In this document: piece after piece, positions 35,228 to 43,837 of the stretch
Layout of the letters: every line of letters starts with the position of its first letter
How positions within the stretch are numbered: the stretch's first letter is position 1
Notes under the pieces: generated by a model
What the model saw: the letters and a program-made list of their open reading frames with translations, nothing else
The model's database searches: none
What the model was told of the DNA's origin: nothing
Source: Bacteroidaceae bacterium
GTDB taxonomy: Bacteria > Bacteroidota > Bacteroidia > Bacteroidales > Bacteroidaceae
DNA length: 56,010 nt
Reading direction: 5' to 3'
Assembly: GCA_017555585.1 (NCBI GenBank)
Contig: JAFZGA010000007.1
Location: forward strand, 1-56,010
Translations under genes and position numbers: made by a program

Positions 35228-36034
35228 ATGCGTTTAATTATTCAGCCTAATTATCAGCAGCTTTCATGCTGGGCCGCTTCTTATGTGGCAAAGAAAATCA
35301 ATGAGTTCAAACCAACAGCTGAAAGACCTTTCGTTCTTGGTCTTCCTACAGGTGGCACTCCCCTTGGTACATACAAGGAACTTATCAACCTCTACAACAA
35401 AGGTATCGTAAGTTTCCAGAATGTTGTTACATTCAACATGGACGAGTATGTCGGCCTTCCAGAGGAGCATCCTGAGAGCTACCACTCATTCATGTGGAAC
35501 AATTTCTTCAGCCATGTTGACGTTAAGAAAGAGAACGTGAATATCCTCAATGGTAATGCCGAGGATTTGGTTGCAGAGTGTGCACGCTATGAAGAGAAGA
35601 TCAAGTCTTACGGCGGTATCGATTTGTTCTTGGGCGGTATCGGTCCTGACGGTCACATCGCGTTCAATGAGCCAGGTTCATCACTTGCTTCACGTACACG
35701 TATCAAGACTTTGACAACTGATACTATCATTGCGAACTCTCGTTTCTTTGACAATGATATCAACAAGGTACCTAAGACTGCAGTTACTGTTGGCGTCGGT
35801 ACAGTTATGGATGCAAAAGAGGTTCTTATCCTTGTTAACGGCCACAACAAAGCTCAGGCTTTGTATCACGCTGTTGAGGGTAACATCACTCAGATGTGGA
35901 CAATCAGTGTTCTTCAGATGCACCAGAGCGGTATCATCGTTTGTGACGATGCAGCTACAGCTGAGTTGAAGGTTGGTACTGTAAACTACTTCAAGGATAT
36001 CGAGCGCAACAACCTCGAGCCAGCTTACAAGTAA
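35228..36034 (+). CDS. nagB: Glucosamine-6-phosphate deaminase
   Basis: NagB converts glucosamine-6-phosphate to fructose-6-phosphate and ammonia, the step that feeds amino sugars into glycolysis. The 268-residue protein has the signature [17 protein letters not shown], the catalytic FNMDEYVGL loop, and [16 protein letters not shown] with the partner residues. Codon use is markedly regular, as expected of a well-expressed enzyme. It is encoded 5 bases after the GH43-like lipoprotein gene and ended by a terminator. Confidence 0.97.
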   Translation: MRLIIQPNYQQLSCWAASYVAKKINEFKPTAERPFVLGLPTGGTPLGTYKELINLYNKGIVSFQNVVTFNMDEYVGLPEEHPESYHSFMWNNFFSHVDVKKENVNILNGNAEDLVAECARYEEKIKSYGGIDLFLGGIGPDGHIAFNEPGSSLASRTRIKTLTTDTIIANSRFFDNDINKVPKTAVTVGVGTVMDAKEVLILVNGHNKAQALYHAVEGNITQMWTISVLQMHQSGIIVCDDAATAELKVGTVNYFKDIERNNLEPAYK

Positions 36035-36054
36035 TCGGGATTAGAACATGAAAT

Positions 36055-36090
36055 AAAGGCGTACTCGCAATGAGTATGCCTTTATTTTTG
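36055..36090 (+). terminator. Terminator after nagB
   Basis: AAAGGC-GTACTC pairs with GAGTAT-GCCTTT (one G-T pair) around a GCAA loop, followed by a T-rich run, 21 bases after the nagB stop. Confidence 0.8.
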
Positions 36091-36122
36091 TTATATGTAA
36101 GCTTTTTAAAATAACGTACATA

Positions 36123-36130
36123 TAATTTTG
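36123..36130 (+). promoter_or_regulatory. -7 box upstream of the S37-like peptidase gene
   Basis: TAATTTTG at 36123-36130 fits the -7 consensus and leaves a long 5' leader of about 120 bases before the ATG at 36257. No good -33 is visible. Confidence 0.45.
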
Positions 36131-36256
36131 CAGTCCTCTTAACTTGTATTAATTTTGCAGAATAAAGATTGCAGAACAGGTGATGTCGCCTGCATTTACT
36201 GCAAATCATGGCTTTTAAATTATAGATTATCCTGTTTGGCAAACTAATTTAATATT

Positions 36257-37558
36257 ATGAATAAAAGATTTTTTACACTGTTGTCATTATTCTTTATTGT
36301 ACTGTTTGTAAGTGCGCAGAATAACGAGATTGAGAAAATGCTCAAGAATATCAAGGCTGTGAGCAGTTACGAGAAGATAGAAAAGGCCGATACTACACGC
36401 CAATACTATCTTATGAAGATAACACAGTTGCTTGATCCGAACAATCCTGCAGCCGGAACATTTGAACAGCGTGTGATGTTGGGTCATAGAGGATACGACC
36501 GTCCTGTTGTCGTGGTTACCGAAGGATACGGTGGTGACTATGCCTTCAACAATCCAAAATACATGGAGGAGTTGACAAAGATCATGGATGCAAACATGCT
36601 GTTTGTCGAGTACCGCTATTTCTCAGGTTCAATGCCAGAACCTTGCAACTGGGAATATCTCACAGTTGCCAATTCTATGGTTGATTATCATAATATTATC
36701 ACCTCGTTCAAACCTTACTACAATGCAAAATGGGCTTCGACAGGTATCAGCAAGGGAGGTTCTACATCTATATTCCTGCGTGCATACTATCCCGAGGATC
36801 TTGATGTCTCAGTTCCATATGTCGGTCCATTGAGCTGCGCTGTAGAGGATGGCCGTCATGAATCTTTCCTTGAACAGGTGTCTACAAAAGCCAACCGCGA
36901 TGCAATACGTGCGTTCCAGACCGAAATGTTCGAGCGCAAAGAGCGCATGATGCCTCTGTTCGATGCTTATTGTCTTGATAAAGGCATGACATTCCGTGTT
37001 CCTACATCTACAATATATGATTTGCTCGTACTCGAATACCAGTTCTCTATGTGGCAGTGGGGTACACCTGTAAGCACAATTCCTGCACTTGATTCAGAGG
37101 ATAAGGTTTTACTCGATTACTTCATCAAGATGTGTGGTCCAGACTATTTTGCTGCAGAAAACAGAATTGAATCGTTCTTTGTTCAGGCTGTAAAGGATTT
37201 CGGTTACTACGGATACAACATTGAGCCATTCCACAAATATGTAAATACAGAAGAGATCGAGGGGTACTTGAAACGCGTTCTTCTTCCTGAGGAGTTTGCC
37301 GATGTCAAGTTCGATGACAGCAATTACCGATTTGTTACAGATTATTACACTGAGAATGATCCCAAGGCAATAATGATATACGGTGAGGTTGACCCATGGA
37401 CTGCAAGTGGTGTTACATGGCTGCGTGACCGCAATAAGGAGAATATCAAAATATTCGTACAGCCAGGCGGAAGCCATACTGCAAGAATCCTGAATATGCC
37501 GGAAGACATGCGCAATAAGATTCTTGAGCAGCTGAACGAGTGGATGCAATATAAATGA
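36257..37558 (+). CDS. Exported S37-like serine aminopeptidase
   Basis: A 433-residue exported alpha/beta-hydrolase resembling the S37 family of prolyl/tripeptidyl aminopeptidases. Signal peptide cut near VSAQN. The nucleophile elbow is GISKGGST with S165; the acid is probably D379 (GEVDPWTA) and the base H407 (PGGSHTARI), in the expected order and spacing. The YRYFSGSMPEPCNWEYLT segment before the nucleophile is typical. It would trim peptides in the periplasm or outside. Its stop overlaps the ABC ATPase start by 4 bases. Confidence 0.85.
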   Translation: MNKRFFTLLSLFFIVLFVSAQNNEIEKMLKNIKAVSSYEKIEKADTTRQYYLMKITQLLDPNNPAAGTFEQRVMLGHRGYDRPVVVVTEGYGGDYAFNNPKYMEELTKIMDANMLFVEYRYFSGSMPEPCNWEYLTVANSMVDYHNIITSFKPYYNAKWASTGISKGGSTSIFLRAYYPEDLDVSVPYVGPLSCAVEDGRHESFLEQVSTKANRDAIRAFQTEMFERKERMMPLFDAYCLDKGMTFRVPTSTIYDLLVLEYQFSMWQWGTPVSTIPALDSEDKVLLDYFIKMCGPDYFAAENRIESFFVQAVKDFGYYGYNIEPFHKYVNTEEIEGYLKRVLLPEEFADVKFDDSNYRFVTDYYTENDPKAIMIYGEVDPWTASGVTWLRDRNKENIKIFVQPGGSHTARILNMPEDMRNKILEQLNEWMQYK

Positions 37559-38337
37559 TGAAAAAAGCGCTGACAATCAGTAATGTGACGATAGGGTATA
37601 GGAACGGTAAAAGAACTATATCTGTTGTTGATGAAATCAATGCATCGTTGCATGGCTGTGAGTTGGTTGCATTGATAGGCAAGAACGGAGCCGGAAAATC
37701 GACACTTTTACGTACATTGTCTGCTTTTCAGAAGCCACTTTCGGGAACTATTGAATGTGGTGGAAAGAACATGGCGGAAATGCAGGTGAGCGATGTTGCC
37801 AAGGAATTGGCAGTCGTGTTGACTGCAAACGAAACCGTTCCATTGACGGTTCGTGAACTGGTGACATTAGGACGTACGCCCTATACGAACTTTTTGGGTA
37901 GAACTACAGAGAAAGACGATAGAATCGTTGAATATGCTATGGACACAATGGCTGTACGTCAGTTTGAGAATAGATTGGTTACCACATTGAGCGATGGTGA
38001 ACGGCAGAAATGTATGATTGCAAAGGCTCTTGCTCAGGAAACTTCCATCATCCTGCTTGACGAGCCAACAGCCTTTCTTGATTTCGGTAGCAAGGTTTCA
38101 TTGTTCCGCACACTTAAAAGGCTATCCAGAGAACAGCAAAAAGCGATTCTGGTTTCGACGCACGACATTGAACTCGCAATCAGGTTTGCCGATAGGATCT
38201 GGCTCTTGTCGGATGGGATCATGAATGAAGGAACCGTTGATGAACTCTCTGCAAATGGCGTGCTACAGAGCTTTATTGGCAGTGATGGCCTTGTCTATGA
38301 CAAGGTGAATAACAGAATAGAAATAACATTAATATAA
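37555..38337 (+). CDS. ABC transporter ATP-binding protein (FecE/BtuD type)
   Basis: A 260-residue ABC ATPase with Walker A GKNGAGKST, a Q-loop region (AVVLTANETVPLTVRELVTL), signature LSDGERQKCMIAKALAQ, Walker B SIILLDEPTAFLD and the H-loop VSTHDIE. The GRTPYTNFLGR segment is characteristic of iron-siderophore/haem/cobalamin importers. The permease and binding-protein genes are not in the neighbourhood; instead the gene is wedged, with a 4-base overlap, between a peptidase gene and a PatB-type lyase gene. It probably serves a permease encoded elsewhere. Confidence 0.9.
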   Translation: MMKKALTISNVTIGYRNGKRTISVVDEINASLHGCELVALIGKNGAGKSTLLRTLSAFQKPLSGTIECGGKNMAEMQVSDVAKELAVVLTANETVPLTVRELVTLGRTPYTNFLGRTTEKDDRIVEYAMDTMAVRQFENRLVTTLSDGERQKCMIAKALAQETSIILLDEPTAFLDFGSKVSLFRTLKRLSREQQKAILVSTHDIELAIRFADRIWLLSDGIMNEGTVDELSANGVLQSFIGSDGLVYDKVNNRIEITLI

Positions 38338-38338
38338 A

Positions 38339-39511
38339 ATGAAATACAATTTTGACGAAATCGTTCCACGCAGGCACACCGATTGCCTGAAATACGATAA
38401 TTTGCAGGAGATGTTCGGCACAGAGGAGGTTCTGCCAATGTGGATTGCCGATATGGATTTCAAGACTCCAGACTTCATTGTTGATGCTATACGCACACGC
38501 TTGAGCCACGAACTGCTTGGATACAGCTATATTTGCAAGCGTTGGAAACCCGCTATCCAGAATTGGGTGTCGCGTCGATATGGCTGGCAGGTAGAAGCCG
38601 ATGAGATTGGCTTTGTCGGCGGAATTGTACCTGCAATCTCATTTGCTCTGCAGTGCTTTACAAAGATTGGCGACAAGGTTATGATTCAGCCACCTGTGTA
38701 TCACCCTTATCACCATGTGACACACGACCTTGAGCGCACTCTCGTGATGAATCCTCTAAAACTTGTGAACGGACAGTTTGAAGTTGATTTTGCCGAGTTC
38801 GAAGAAAAGGTAAAGGACTGCAAGATATTCCTGCTCTGTAACCCTCATAATCCCGGTGGCCGAGTATGGAGCAAAGAGGAACTTGCCAGAATGTGTGAGA
38901 TATGTGCTAAATACAACGTGCTTGTGATTAGCGACGAGATACATTGCGACATGGCATTGAAAGGATACAAGCATATTCCGTTTGCATCATGCTGCGACAA
39001 GGCTAAAGACATTTGTATTACCTTTATGGCGGCAAGCAAGACATTCAATATTGCCGGTTTGAAGAGTTCATACCATATTATCCAGAACGAAGATATACGC
39101 AAGCAATATCATGAATTCTTGCGCAAAAGCGAGCTTGACACAGCACATGTGTTTGCGACAGGTCCTGTGGCAACAGCTTATGAGCAGGGCGAGGAATGGG
39201 TTGAGCAGATGCTCGAATACGTTGAGGCAAACATCGACTTCATGGAGCAGTACCTCAAGAAGAATATGCCAAAGATGGGTATGATCCGTCCACAGGCATC
39301 GTTCCTTGTTTTTCTGGATGCGCGTGGTTTGGGATTGCCACACGATGAATTGGTCAAGTTCTTTATACGCGAAGCAAAAGTGGGTATGAATGACGGAGCC
39401 ATGTTCGGAGAAGAAGGCTCGGGATATATGCGTATGAACCTTGGCTGTCCACGCTCGATACTTGAAAAGGCGTTGAATCAGATAAAGGCCGCATACGACA
39501 AGATTTGCTAA
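38339..39511 (+). CDS. MalY/PatB-type PLP aminotransferase/cystathionine beta-lyase
   Basis: A 390-residue fold-type I PLP enzyme of the MalY/PatB family (C-S lyase). Start MKYNFDEIVPRRHTDCLKYD and MWIADMDFKTPDFIVDAI are diagnostic, together with HNPGGRVWSKEELARMCEIC, ISDEIHCDMAL and the PLP lysine in FMAASKTFNIAGLKSSY. Such enzymes cleave cystathionine or cysteine to give homocysteine or sulfide. The start codon is 1 base after the ABC ATPase stop, so translation is coupled. Confidence 0.94.
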   Translation: MKYNFDEIVPRRHTDCLKYDNLQEMFGTEEVLPMWIADMDFKTPDFIVDAIRTRLSHELLGYSYICKRWKPAIQNWVSRRYGWQVEADEIGFVGGIVPAISFALQCFTKIGDKVMIQPPVYHPYHHVTHDLERTLVMNPLKLVNGQFEVDFAEFEEKVKDCKIFLLCNPHNPGGRVWSKEELARMCEICAKYNVLVISDEIHCDMALKGYKHIPFASCCDKAKDICITFMAASKTFNIAGLKSSYHIIQNEDIRKQYHEFLRKSELDTAHVFATGPVATAYEQGEEWVEQMLEYVEANIDFMEQYLKKNMPKMGMIRPQASFLVFLDARGLGLPHDELVKFFIREAKVGMNDGAMFGEEGSGYMRMNLGCPRSILEKALNQIKAAYDKIC

Positions 39512-39526
39512 AAGATATTCCATGGT

Positions 39527-39558
39527 AAAAGAATCCTTCATTAATGAGGGATTCTTTT
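39527..39558 (+). terminator. Terminator after the MalY/PatB gene
   Basis: AAAAGAATCCT pairs with AGGGATTCTTTT around a short loop (TTAATG region), followed by further T's, 15 bases after the stop. Confidence 0.75.
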
Positions 39559-39611
39559 GTTTTAATGACACCATGGAAAACCTCTTGGTTTAAATAAATT
39601 TTACTATTTAT

Positions 39612-39641
39612 TTTGCTGTTGGATAAAATGTATTAAATTTG
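39612..39641 (+). promoter_or_regulatory. Promoter of galE
   Basis: TTTG (39612-39615) and TAAATTTG (39634-39641) at 18-nt spacing form a Bacteroidetes promoter. The predicted transcript starts near 39648, where an 8-bp hairpin (ATTATGCT 39648-39655 with AGCATAAT 39663-39670) would form at its very 5' end. Confidence 0.6.
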
Positions 39642-39715
39642 CGATAGATTATGCTTGTTGGGAGCATAATGTTGGTTGTGCAACAAATTACAAACATCAT
39701 AACAAACTTACAAAA

Positions 39716-40732
39716 ATGAAAATCTTATTAACCGGTGGTGCAGGTTTCATTGGAAGCCACACCTTGATTGAACTTACCGAAGCCGGCCACGAGGCTGTAG
39801 TAGTTGACAACTTGGACAACTCTTCTCCAATTTCCCTTAAGCGCGTTGCTAAAATCATTGGCAAGGAAGTACCTTTCTACAAGGTGGATATCCGCGATCG
39901 CGAAGGTTTGCAGAAGGTATTTGATGAGCATAAGTTTGATGCATGTATCCACTTTGCAGGTCTAAAGGCTGTAGGTGAGAGTTGCGCTAAACCGCTTGAA
40001 TATTACGAAAACAACATGAACGGTACATTCGTGCTGGTTGATGTTATGCGCAAGAATGGTTGCAAGAACATGATCTTCTCTTCAAGTGCAACTGTTTATG
40101 GTGATCCAGCAATTATTCCTATTACTGAGGAGTGCCCTAAAGGTCATTGCACCAACCCTTATGGACAGACAAAGTCTATGTTGGAAGAGGTGTTGATGGA
40201 CGTTCAGAAGGCTGATAACGAGTGGAATATCGTTCTTCTCCGTTATTTCAATCCTATCGGTGCTCACAAGAGCGGTACTATCGGTGAAAACCCCAACGGT
40301 ATTCCTAACAACCTGATGCCATATATTACTCAGACAGCAGTAGGTAAGCGTGCTGAACTTGGCGTATTCGGTGATGACTATGATACACACGACGGTACAG
40401 GTGTACGTGACTATATTCACGTTGTTGACCTTGCTCGTGCTCACGTTGCTGCATTGAAGGCTATCGTTGCAAACAAGGGTATTGCAATCTACAATATCGG
40501 TACAGGTCACGGTTATTCTGTATTGGATGTTGTTAAGGCATTCGAAAAGGCAAACGGTGTTCCTGTTCCTTATTCAATCAAGCCACGCCGTCCGGGTGAT
40601 ATCGCAACATGCTACTGTAATCCAGCAAAGGCAGAGGCTGAATTGGGTTGGAAGGCCGAATTCGGTATCGAGGAGATGTGCCGCGACAGCTGGAATTGGC
40701 AAAAGAACAATCCTAACGGATTTGAAGAATAA
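39716..40732 (+). CDS. galE: UDP-glucose 4-epimerase
   Basis: GalE interconverts UDP-glucose and UDP-galactose. The 338-residue short-chain dehydrogenase has the NAD-binding TGGAGFIGSHTLIEL, catalytic SSSATVYG serine and the YxxxK pair in NPYGQTKSMLEE, then the RYFNPIGAHKSG substrate loop. It is a single-gene unit with its own promoter and terminator. The product supplies UDP-galactose for surface glycans and takes part in the Leloir route for galactose released by the beta-galactosidase at 45.6 kb. Confidence 0.96.
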   Translation: MKILLTGGAGFIGSHTLIELTEAGHEAVVVDNLDNSSPISLKRVAKIIGKEVPFYKVDIRDREGLQKVFDEHKFDACIHFAGLKAVGESCAKPLEYYENNMNGTFVLVDVMRKNGCKNMIFSSSATVYGDPAIIPITEECPKGHCTNPYGQTKSMLEEVLMDVQKADNEWNIVLLRYFNPIGAHKSGTIGENPNGIPNNLMPYITQTAVGKRAELGVFGDDYDTHDGTGVRDYIHVVDLARAHVAALKAIVANKGIAIYNIGTGHGYSVLDVVKAFEKANGVPVPYSIKPRRPGDIATCYCNPAKAEAELGWKAEFGIEEMCRDSWNWQKNNPNGFEE

Positions 40733-40757
40733 GAAATTCTGTAAACGATATCTGACA

Positions 40758-40790
40758 TTTGAGGGTGACTATGCATAGTCACCCTCAAAT
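40758..40790. terminator. Terminator after galE
   Basis: TTTGAGGGTGACTATG and its complement form a perfect palindrome; A/T runs on both sides would let it work for galE and, less likely, from the other strand. Confidence 0.8.
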
Positions 40791-40811
40791 ATTATCATAG
40801 TACTATATAAA

Positions 40812-40846
40812 ACAAAAAAGGCTCGCAATGCAGCGAACCCTTTTTG
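40812..40846 (-). terminator. Terminator of the tRNA-Arg gene
   Basis: On the minus strand, directly after the tRNA, GGGTTCGC pairs with GCGAGCC (one G-T pair) and is followed by six T's. Confidence 0.75.
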
Positions 40847-40920
<74 letters not shown>

Positions 40921-40930
40921 AACCTTACAT

Positions 40931-40962
40931 GAAATGATTTCTCATTTCCGAGTGCAAAGATA
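40931..40962 (-). promoter_or_regulatory. Promoter and leader hairpin of tRNA-Arg
   Basis: Minus-strand TATCTTTG (40955-40962) is a good -7 box. Between it and the tRNA lies GAAATGA/TCATTTC (40931-40948), a perfect 7-bp hairpin in the 5' leader that RNase P would remove. Confidence 0.55.
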
Positions 40963-41033
40963 GTGCGTTTATTTGGTTACACCAAGAATTTTTGCTCTTT
41001 TTTTACAAATATGCACTAAACAAGAGCCTTTAA

Positions 41034-41936
41034 CTAATCAATGTTTGTTCCCGAACGTTTCACATCGTCAATTACCTTGAGAAGATATCGTCCGTATTGG
41101 TTCTTTATCATAGGTTGTGCCAATTCACGCATTTTTTCTTCACTTATCCAACCTTTCTGATATGCGATACCTTCGAGACACGCAATCTTCAAGCCTTGTC
41201 GCTTTTCTATTACCTCGACAAATATAGAAGCTTCTGCAAGTGAATCATGTGTTCCGGTGTCGAGCCACGCAAATCCTCTTTTCAGCGTTTGCACCTTAAG
41301 TTGCTTGTCGCAAAGGAACTGCTGGTTTACCGTTGTTATTTCCAATTCTCCACGTGCTGACGGCTTGATACCCTTTGCTATCTCTACGACCCTGTTAGGA
41401 TAGAAGTACAGGCCGACTACCGCATAGTTCGATTTAGGTTTTTCGGGCTTTTCCTCTATCGACAAACAATTACCGTGCTTGTCGAACTCTGCAACACCGT
41501 ATCGCTCCGGATCATCGACCCAATATCCGAAAACAGTCGCCTTATTCTCTTTTTCTGCAGCTTGTACAGCCTCTCTAAGCATTGCTGGAAATCCATAGCC
41601 GTAGAAAATGTTGTCACCAAGGACAAGGCATGCGGAGTCGTTGCCAACGAACTCTTCACCGATGATGAAGGCCTGTGCCAACCCGTCAGGTGATGGCTGT
41701 TCGGCATATTCAAAACGCACACCATAGTCGCTACCATCTCCAAGAAGTCGTTTGAAGCCTGGAAGATCCTGTGGCGTAGATATGATCAGAATATCCCTTA
41801 TTCCGGCAAGCATCAATACTGATATAGGGTAATATATCATTGGCTTGTCGTATATGGGTAACATCTGCTTGCTTACGCCTTTAGTTATGGGGTAGAGACG
41901 TGTTCCCGAACCGCCTGCTAAAACGATACCTTTCAT
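41034..41936 (-). CDS. rfbA: Glucose-1-phosphate thymidylyltransferase
   Basis: RfbA makes dTDP-glucose from dTTP and glucose-1-phosphate, the first step to dTDP-L-rhamnose. The 300-residue protein has the nucleotide-binding signature [20 protein letters not shown] and the sugar-binding [35 protein letters not shown] and [10 protein letters not shown]. The other three enzymes (rfbC, rfbD, rfbB) are about 8 kb away on the opposite strand. Here it follows, by 17 bases, a nucleotidylyltransferase-kinase fusion gene on the same strand. Confidence 0.96.
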   Translation of the reverse strand: MKGIVLAGGSGTRLYPITKGVSKQMLPIYDKPMIYYPISVLMLAGIRDILIISTPQDLPGFKRLLGDGSDYGVRFEYAEQPSPDGLAQAFIIGEEFVGNDSACLVLGDNIFYGYGFPAMLREAVQAAEKENKATVFGYWVDDPERYGVAEFDKHGNCLSIEEKPEKPKSNYAVVGLYFYPNRVVEIAKGIKPSARGELEITTVNQQFLCDKQLKVQTLKRGFAWLDTGTHDSLAEASIFVEVIEKRQGLKIACLEGIAYQKGWISEEKMRELAQPMIKNQYGRYLLKVIDDVKRSGTNID

Positions 41937-41953
41937 AGTCGTGTGTTTTTGTT

Positions 41954-43090
41954 TTATTTGCGTCTGATACGAATCTGTATAGCCTTGTCAATATTCTGGT
42001 CACTGATTACCACAAGGTAACCGCCACCGCCGGCACCGGTGATTTTGTATCCTTTTACATGGTCCTTATACTCGTCAATAGCTTTCTGCACATGTTCAGA
42101 TATCATATTAGGGAACATTGCCACCTGAGCCATGAACGATTCTGTTGTTGCTTTTCCCCATGCATCAATATCTTTGGCAATCAGGGCTTGCCAACATGCT
42201 TCTGCAGCATCTGCGAGACGTTTTGCCCCTTCGGCATCAATGTGTGTGTCTGCAAGCACATCATATTTGTTGTCTCGTGGTGCCAACGGTATGAGCCATA
42301 GGTTCTTTTCAATAAAGTCGAGCACGTCATCGTCCTTGATGCTCTCAATGTTTGTAGGCCAATAGTTGTTGTCGTAGTTGAGCTTGTTCAAGCATGGCAT
42401 AACAATTCCGATAGCATCTTGTGAACCGCTGATATATGGGCTTCCGGGAGGGTTTTCATAACGGAACACCATCTTGGCTAGTGTTTCACGGTCTCCTTCT
42501 GGTATATCTATATGCCACATCTCTATAGCTGCTTTGCGTGATGATGTACTCATACCTCCGCGGTTGTTGAAATCGTAATCCGGCTCTATGTTTATTGTAA
42601 GTACAGCTCCGGGATGATGCTTGCTCACATATGGTTGGTCAAGCCAGCCGCCTGCAAGGTCAATGCGGTATGGAATTTTGCACTCCTGACGTAATGCAGT
42701 AGTAGAGCGTGTCGGAAGTCCGGCTTCGGGAATTCGCTTACTTACCACCAATTCAATACCATGCTCTTCACAGAATCTTTTCTTGCCAGGAGTATATCCA
42801 TCGCTGTTTACGAAGAAGATATCGGGTTTAAGGGCTATTACATCCTCGGCAAAATCAAGAATTCCGCTGCCACTATTCACGAATGCATCTTTTACATAAC
42901 GTATAGCTTTAACCATGTAAAGACGTTCCTGTTCGGTGTTTATGGTCTTACGGTCTTTCAAATCGCGTATTGTAGCGTCCGAACCTATACCAACGTATAG
43001 ATCTCCGTATGTAGAAGCCTCTTTAAAGAAGGCAACATGTCCGGAATGGAGCATGTCGTAGCAACCTGATACAAATACTTTCTTGTTCAT
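41954..43090 (-). CDS. Nucleotidylyltransferase-GHMP kinase fusion protein
   Basis: A 378-residue fusion. Residues 1-~135 are a cytidylyltransferase-like (TagD/HldE-C type) domain, with the CTP/ATP-binding motif H15-S-G-H18 ([12 protein letters not shown]) and the RSTT motif at 128-131. Residues ~138-378 are GHMP-kinase-like: opening motif [11 protein letters not shown] (139-149), a possible second motif [10 protein letters not shown] at 178-187, and the third motif GAGGGGY at 352-358. The usual PxxxGLGSS loop is not clearly present, so kinase activity is uncertain. A kinase and a nucleotidylyltransferase in one chain could turn a free sugar into a nucleotide sugar, as in heptose or fucose pathways; cotranscription with rfbA supports a surface-sugar role. 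Confidence 0.8.
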   Translation of the reverse strand: MNKKVFVSGCYDMLHSGHVAFFKEASTYGDLYVGIGSDATIRDLKDRKTINTEQERLYMVKAIRYVKDAFVNSGSGILDFAEDVIALKPDIFFVNSDGYTPGKKRFCEEHGIELVVSKRIPEAGLPTRSTTALRQECKIPYRIDLAGGWLDQPYVSKHHPGAVLTINIEPDYDFNNRGGMSTSSRKAAIEMWHIDIPEGDRETLAKMVFRYENPPGSPYISGSQDAIGIVMPCLNKLNYDNNYWPTNIESIKDDDVLDFIEKNLWLIPLAPRDNKYDVLADTHIDAEGAKRLADAAEACWQALIAKDIDAWGKATTESFMAQVAMFPNMISEHVQKAIDEYKDHVKGYKITGAGGGGYLVVISDQNIDKAIQIRIRRK

Positions 43091-43182
43091 TGTTTCTGAT
43101 TTGTATGATTAATATAACTTGTACTTATTATTTATATTCTGTTTTTGTGCTTTGTAGCGAACCCCAGAATTTTCTTCAAACG

Positions 43183-43213
43183 CAAATATACAATATAACA
43201 ATCGAAATACAAA
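43183..43213 (-). promoter_or_regulatory. Promoter of the fusion-rfbA operon
   Basis: On the minus strand, TTTG (43213-43210) and TATATTTG (43190-43183) are 19 nt apart, matching the Bacteroidetes promoter exactly. It leaves a leader of about 85 bases. Confidence 0.65.
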
Positions 43214-43435
43214 TTTTACTTTATATTTTATAATATAGATATATATTCTTTAATCTTGGTGATTTTAAAAATGCATAGACTTTATTTACTTTTTATTATG
43301 TTCCGTTTGTTGCTGTTTTTTCATTCATAACTCATTATAGAGTATTTGTAGATGGATTTTTATGCGAATTTTTACTTTTTTTTTAGATTTTACTGAAAAA
43401 AAACATCATTTATGCCTTGATATTACGATTTTTAT

Positions 43436-43443
43436 TATCTTTG
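43436..43443 (+). promoter_or_regulatory. -7 box for the H1-like gene
   Basis: TATCTTTG, 31 bases before the ATG at 43474; a TTG at 43417-43419 is a possible -33 element at slightly short spacing. Confidence 0.5.
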
Positions 43444-43473
43444 TGCATCATTAACCTTAATAACGAATATATT

Positions 43474-43647
43474 ATGAAAGAACTTATCGAGAAAATCCAG
43501 GAGACTTATGCTGCATTCGAGGCAGATGCAACAGCTCAGGCTGAAAAGGGTAACAAGGCTGCAGGTACACGTGCACGCAAGGCTTCTTTGGAGCTTGAGA
43601 AGGCTATGAAGGCTTTCCGTAAGGCTTCTCTTGAGGCTGCAAAGTGA
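43474..43647 (+). CDS. Small histone H1-like DNA-binding protein
   Basis: A 57-residue Lys/Ala/Glu-rich protein starting MKELIEKIQETYAAFEADAT and ending KAMKAFRKASLEAAK. It matches the short histone H1-like (Hc1-type) proteins found across Bacteroidetes, which are abundant nucleoid proteins. Preferred codons and its own promoter and terminator (43676-43706) support high expression of a single gene. The longer frame from 43417 is not used, because the promoter overlaps it. Confidence 0.85.
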   Translation: MKELIEKIQETYAAFEADATAQAEKGNKAAGTRARKASLELEKAMKAFRKASLEAAK

Positions 43648-43675
43648 TTTCGGTTTAAGCGATTGCATTTTGAAT

Positions 43676-43706
43676 AAAAGTCACCTCCTGGTGACTTTTA
43701 TTTTTT
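43676..43706 (+). terminator. Terminator after the H1-like gene
   Basis: AAAAGTCACC pairs with GGTGACTTTT around a four-base loop, followed by a T-rich run. Confidence 0.85.
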
Positions 43707-43733
43707 ATATATCAAGTTCCGGTTGTTTGGCCT

Positions 43734-43774
43734 TGCAAATACTTTGCATGTCGTTCATGCAAATATTTTGCAAA
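43734..43774. promoter_or_regulatory. Candidate activator site: two TGCAAA-N5-TGCAnn direct repeats
   Basis: Half-sites lie at 43734 (TGCAAA), 43745 (TGCATG), 43758 (TGCAAA) and 43769 (TGCAAA). Each pair has an 11-bp period, about one helix turn. The last half-site ends exactly 33 bases before the start of the -7 box (TATATTTG, 43807-43814). The same arrangement and distance recur upstream of the gene at 44976. Confidence 0.6.
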
Positions 43775-43806
43775 CCCTCAAGATCAGTTTTCATTATTTG
43801 AATAAC

Positions 43807-43814
43807 TATATTTG
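43807..43814 (+). promoter_or_regulatory. -7 box of the membrane regulator gene
   Basis: TATATTTG, 24 bases before the ATG at 43838. No TTTG -33 lies at the right spacing, which fits a promoter that depends on an activator bound to the adjacent repeats. Confidence 0.55.
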
Positions 43815-43837
43815 CAGTAAACAATGATTTTACAAAG

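Larger units (their letters stand above)
43091..43473. other. AT-rich divergent promoter region
   Basis: No gene is seen here. It holds the minus-strand promoter of the fusion/rfbA unit (43183-43213), a long AT-rich centre with many A and T runs, and the -7 box for the small H1-like gene (43436-43443). Confidence 0.6.
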
